Shown here one piece after another: positions 40,960 through 42,535 of a stretch of 42,535 nt of DNA. The stretch comes from JANWHZ01 sp035758575 (GTDB lineage Bacteria; Patescibacteriota; Saccharimonadia; Saccharimonadales; UBA4665), in contig DASTXH010000014.1 of assembly GCA_035758575.1 (NCBI GenBank), positions 1 to 42,535 on the forward strand, read 5' to 3'. Position 1 is the stretch's first letter, and each line of letters begins with the position of its first letter. A program made the translations under genes and the position numbers. The notes beneath the pieces are model-generated. The model was not told the DNA's origin, made no database searches, and was given only the letters and a program-made list of their open reading frames with translations.

Positions 40960-41298
40960 CTACATATCCTCGTGCAGCGCTTCAGCGATGCGTTTGATAC
41001 GCGCAAGGCGCACATCCCATTCAAGTGCCGTGCGCGTCATTTCCTCGGCTACCTGTGCTAGCACATCAGGCTGCACGGCAAACCGCACTTCTCGGCCATA
41101 TTGGGTAGCATGCACTACCGCTGCCTTCTCTAGAACCGTCAAATGTTTGGCCACCGCCTGCCGGCTAAAGGGCACCTCGTGTGCCAGAGTGCTCGCAGTT
41201 GCTTCACCGTGACGAAGCAACAGGTCTATCAGCCGCCGCCGGCTCGGCTCCGCAACCGCCGACCAAAGCATATCATTCGCTAAAACTGCCGTTGTCAT
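40960..41298 (-). CDS. ArsR family transcription regulator
   Basis: 112 residues from ATG 41298 (AAGGAG 5 nt upstream; a GTG at 41304 would overlap the ribosome site). Winged helix-turn-helix: AVAEPSRRRLIDLLLRHGEA, ASTLAHEVPFSRQAVAKHLT and VLEKAAVVHATQYGREVRF. There are no Cys metal ligands, so it is the non-metal, SRPBCC- or sugar-type branch rather than an arsenic sensor. A perfect palindrome (41319-41335) lies 20 bp upstream and is the likely operator. Confidence 0.92.
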   Translation of the reverse strand: MTTAVLANDMLWSAVAEPSRRRLIDLLLRHGEATASTLAHEVPFSRQAVAKHLTVLEKAAVVHATQYGREVRFAVQPDVLAQVAEEMTRTALEWDVRLARIKRIAEALHEDM

Positions 41299-41318
41299 TG
41301 CCACTCCTTACTGCGTTA

Positions 41319-41335
41319 TGCAACAAATTGTTGCA
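41319..41335. promoter_or_regulatory. Perfect palindromic operator of the ArsR gene
   Basis: TGCAACAAATTGTTGCA: exact 8-bp arms around one base, between the ArsR start (41298) and the gene at 41407. The TTGTTGC half fits operators of ArsR-type repressors. It is placed to control its own gene, and possibly the divergent one whose -10 (TATAAT, 41371-41376) is 35 bp away. Confidence 0.55.
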
Positions 41336-41406
41336 CGTGAGAATTAAAAACACAAGCTGAAACTTTGCTGTATAATTTTAAGCACAATAACCATAAGCGA
41401 GATGAC

Positions 41407-42159
41407 ATGAGAAAAAACATGCGTGCGCAAGAGCAGGGCTTCGCTCCGCTCATATTGTTCGTGGTACTCATACTAATTGTGTTAGCAGCGGCTAGCTTTG
41501 CCGCATGGCGTCTGATTAGCAACCATCAAAATAGCAATTCCTCGAATAACTCATCAAATTCATCGTCCAATACCGGCAGCGCCGCAGCCACCGAAGCTAG
41601 CTGCTTGGCGACCTTCCACGACGGCAACCTCTGTCATTTCGCCGCTTTCTCGAACTCGCTTGATAAGACCGCCTACACTGCCACCCTAAACGTGACGCAA
41701 AGCAGCCAAACATCTACCATGACTCTAAAAACCGATGGCAAGGGCAACCACGAGCTGGATATGAGCGGCAACGGCCAAACCGTGAACTCTATCATTCTGG
41801 GCAGCAAAACGTACGTCCAAAGCAATGGCAGCGCCTGGTTGGAGTACGACAGCGGCACCACTGTGCCAGTTTCCGACCCCACCACCAACATGAACATTGG
41901 CGTGGGCAGCGCCGGACTCAGCTTCCAAAACCAGGGCACTGAAGCCTGCGGCAGCCTCACCTGCTTCAAGTATCAGGTGTCTGATGCGGCATTGCCGGGC
42001 AAACAATACATATGGTTCGACACCAGCAGCTTCAAGCTGCGCCGCTGGCAGTACACCAACGGCAGCGACGGGACCGACATGAGCCTGAGTTACAACGCGG
42101 TCACCATTACGGCACCGTCACCCGTACAGTCAGTATCGCAGCTGGGCGCCGGGCAATAG
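41407..42159 (+). CDS. Membrane-anchored lipoprotein-like protein (LolA/LppX-like domain?)
   Basis: 250 residues from ATG 41407; the frame opens at 41365 but that would include the -10 TATAAT at 41371. N-terminal anchor helix (about 12-34), a Ser/Asn-rich linker (about 38-56), then a beta-rich domain with two Cys pairs (SCLATFHDGNLC, ACGSLTC). The order TYVQSNGSAWLEYDSG, QYIWFDTSSFKLRRWQY and AVTITAPSPV resembles LolA/LppX-fold lipid-binding proteins; this is by eye. The anchor lacks a lipobox. Followed by a clear terminator. Confidence 0.7.
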   Translation: MRKNMRAQEQGFAPLILFVVLILIVLAAASFAAWRLISNHQNSNSSNNSSNSSSNTGSAAATEASCLATFHDGNLCHFAAFSNSLDKTAYTATLNVTQSSQTSTMTLKTDGKGNHELDMSGNGQTVNSIILGSKTYVQSNGSAWLEYDSGTTVPVSDPTTNMNIGVGSAGLSFQNQGTEACGSLTCFKYQVSDAALPGKQYIWFDTSSFKLRRWQYTNGSDGTDMSLSYNAVTITAPSPVQSVSQLGAGQ

Positions 42160-42179
42160 GCACCCCGCCACACTACAAA

Positions 42180-42207
42180 CAGAGCGCCCACAGCGCTCTG
42201 TTTTTTT
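42180..42207 (+). terminator. Intrinsic terminator
   Basis: CAGAGCGC (42180-42187) and GCGCTCTG (42193-42200) pair exactly around a 5-nt loop, followed by seven T (42201-42207). It lies 20 bp after the stop of the anchored protein. Confidence 0.93.
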
Positions 42208-42342
42208 GAATTACTGTTAACGGGAAGTGCACTCACCGTGCCTGCCCGGTCGCACGCCATGTTCCTTGCCGCTGCGTTGCGTCCGCCTTGTTCCTTTTTC
42301 GTCCTTTCTTGCACCAGCCGATCTTCTTTCCTTTATTAATCA

Positions 42343-42410
42343 GCCACTAGCCGTGGCGGGCCCCCAATACTTTTCTCTTGATAGAAAAGTATCCAAAAGA
42401 TCAAGGCTAG
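42343..42410. other. Structured non-coding segment with a possible pseudoknot
   Basis: ATACTTTTCT (42367-42376) pairs exactly with AGAAAAGTAT (42383-42392). The 6-nt loop CTTGAT (42377-42382) is complementary to ATCAAG (42400-42405), which permits an H-type pseudoknot. An outer pair CTAGCC/GGCTAG (42347-42352 with 42405-42410) encloses the whole, and GCCAC/GTGGC (42343-42357) forms a competing stem. No open frame. It may be an RNA element or a repeated DNA palindrome. Confidence 0.4.
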
Positions 42411-42436
42411 CTCCACCCTCTCGGGTGCAGGTTGAT

Positions 42437-42515
42437 GCTCGCTACAACCGGCCCAACAACTCGTCGCGTTGGCTCCTCAAACAGAGTTGGGCCGCCGTAG
42501 GAAGTTGTAGCGAGC
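42437..42515. repeat. Long imperfect inverted repeat near the right edge
   Basis: GCTCGCTACAAC (42437-42448) with GTTGTAGCGAGC (42504-42515), and CGGCCCAAC (42449-42457) with GTTGGGCCG (42486-42494), are exact arms separated on one side by 9 extra bases. The match continues outward for about 17 bp with three mismatches. No gene is visible in 42208-42535 apart from this and the pseudoknot segment. Confidence 0.55.
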
Positions 42516-42535
42516 ACGAACATGCACGCCGGGAA

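Noticed and set aside
1..42535. Recoded stop codons (TGA as glycine as in SR1/Gracilibacteria)
   Set aside because: TGA ends many genes at natural family lengths, often in ATGA overlaps, so the standard bacterial code applies.

Overview
The window looks like chromosomal DNA from a member of the Candidate Phyla Radiation, most likely an environmental (soil or water type) Saccharibacterium (TM7). The reasons are the gene-dense layout with many 1-4 bp overlaps, standard use of TGA as stop (which argues against Gracilibacteria/SR1), a cytochrome bo3 quinol oxidase operon of the kind reported for environmental Saccharibacteria, a Gram-positive style LCP wall-linking protein and pseudopilin, and several families otherwise common in archaeal and CPR surface-glycan loci. 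The assignment is inference; no rRNA or ribosomal protein marker is present. I see no IS element, CRISPR array or phage gene.

Region 1 (1-11511) is a surface-polysaccharide locus: a divergent flippase, a tightly overlapping operon (DUF1616-like anchored protein, two GT4 glycosyltransferases, and a GT2 fused to a DUF2206-like membrane module), then a polysaccharide deacetylase pair, an anchored GH-A clan glycosidase, and a GT4/GT2 pair. Together they could make, export and trim an exopolysaccharide.

Region 2 (11512-18502) is the cyoABCDE operon for a heme-copper quinol oxidase plus heme O synthase and a small membrane protein, converging on an OmpR-type two-component system. A Crp/Fnr-like half-site pair lies upstream of cyoA, and a Crp/Fnr family regulator is encoded at 22181. 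Region 3 (18555-25704) carries a polyprenol-sugar-synthase-like GT2, a pseudopilin, an LCP protein, the Crp/Fnr regulator and a four-gene sensory operon (eight-TM protein, small helical protein, PAS histidine kinase, stand-alone receiver).

Region 4 (25705-26331) is non-coding: a functional-looking tRNA-Gln(TTG) with its own promoter and terminator, flanked on both sides by decayed tRNA-like pieces whose T-arms are interrupted by hairpin-rich inserts. Region 5 (26332-31278) holds a 2H phosphoesterase, a divergent Maf, several very small genes and lineage-specific membrane proteins. Region 6 (31344-34393) is a zinc uptake locus: a Fur/Zur regulator divergent from znuABC with interlocked promoters. 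Region 7 (34401-42159) holds an anchored GH16, a secreted cysteine protein, a Ku-LigD end-joining pair with a divergent neighbour, an unknown acidic protein, an ArsR regulator with a perfect palindromic operator and an anchored lipoprotein-like protein. The last 330 bases are non-coding and strongly structured (possible pseudoknot and a long inverted repeat).

A recurring regulatory theme is a -10 hexamer placed 7-8 nt before the start codon of first genes (18502, 27036, 30450, 31763, 31832), which predicts leaderless mRNAs, whereas downstream genes use overlaps or Shine-Dalgarno sites.
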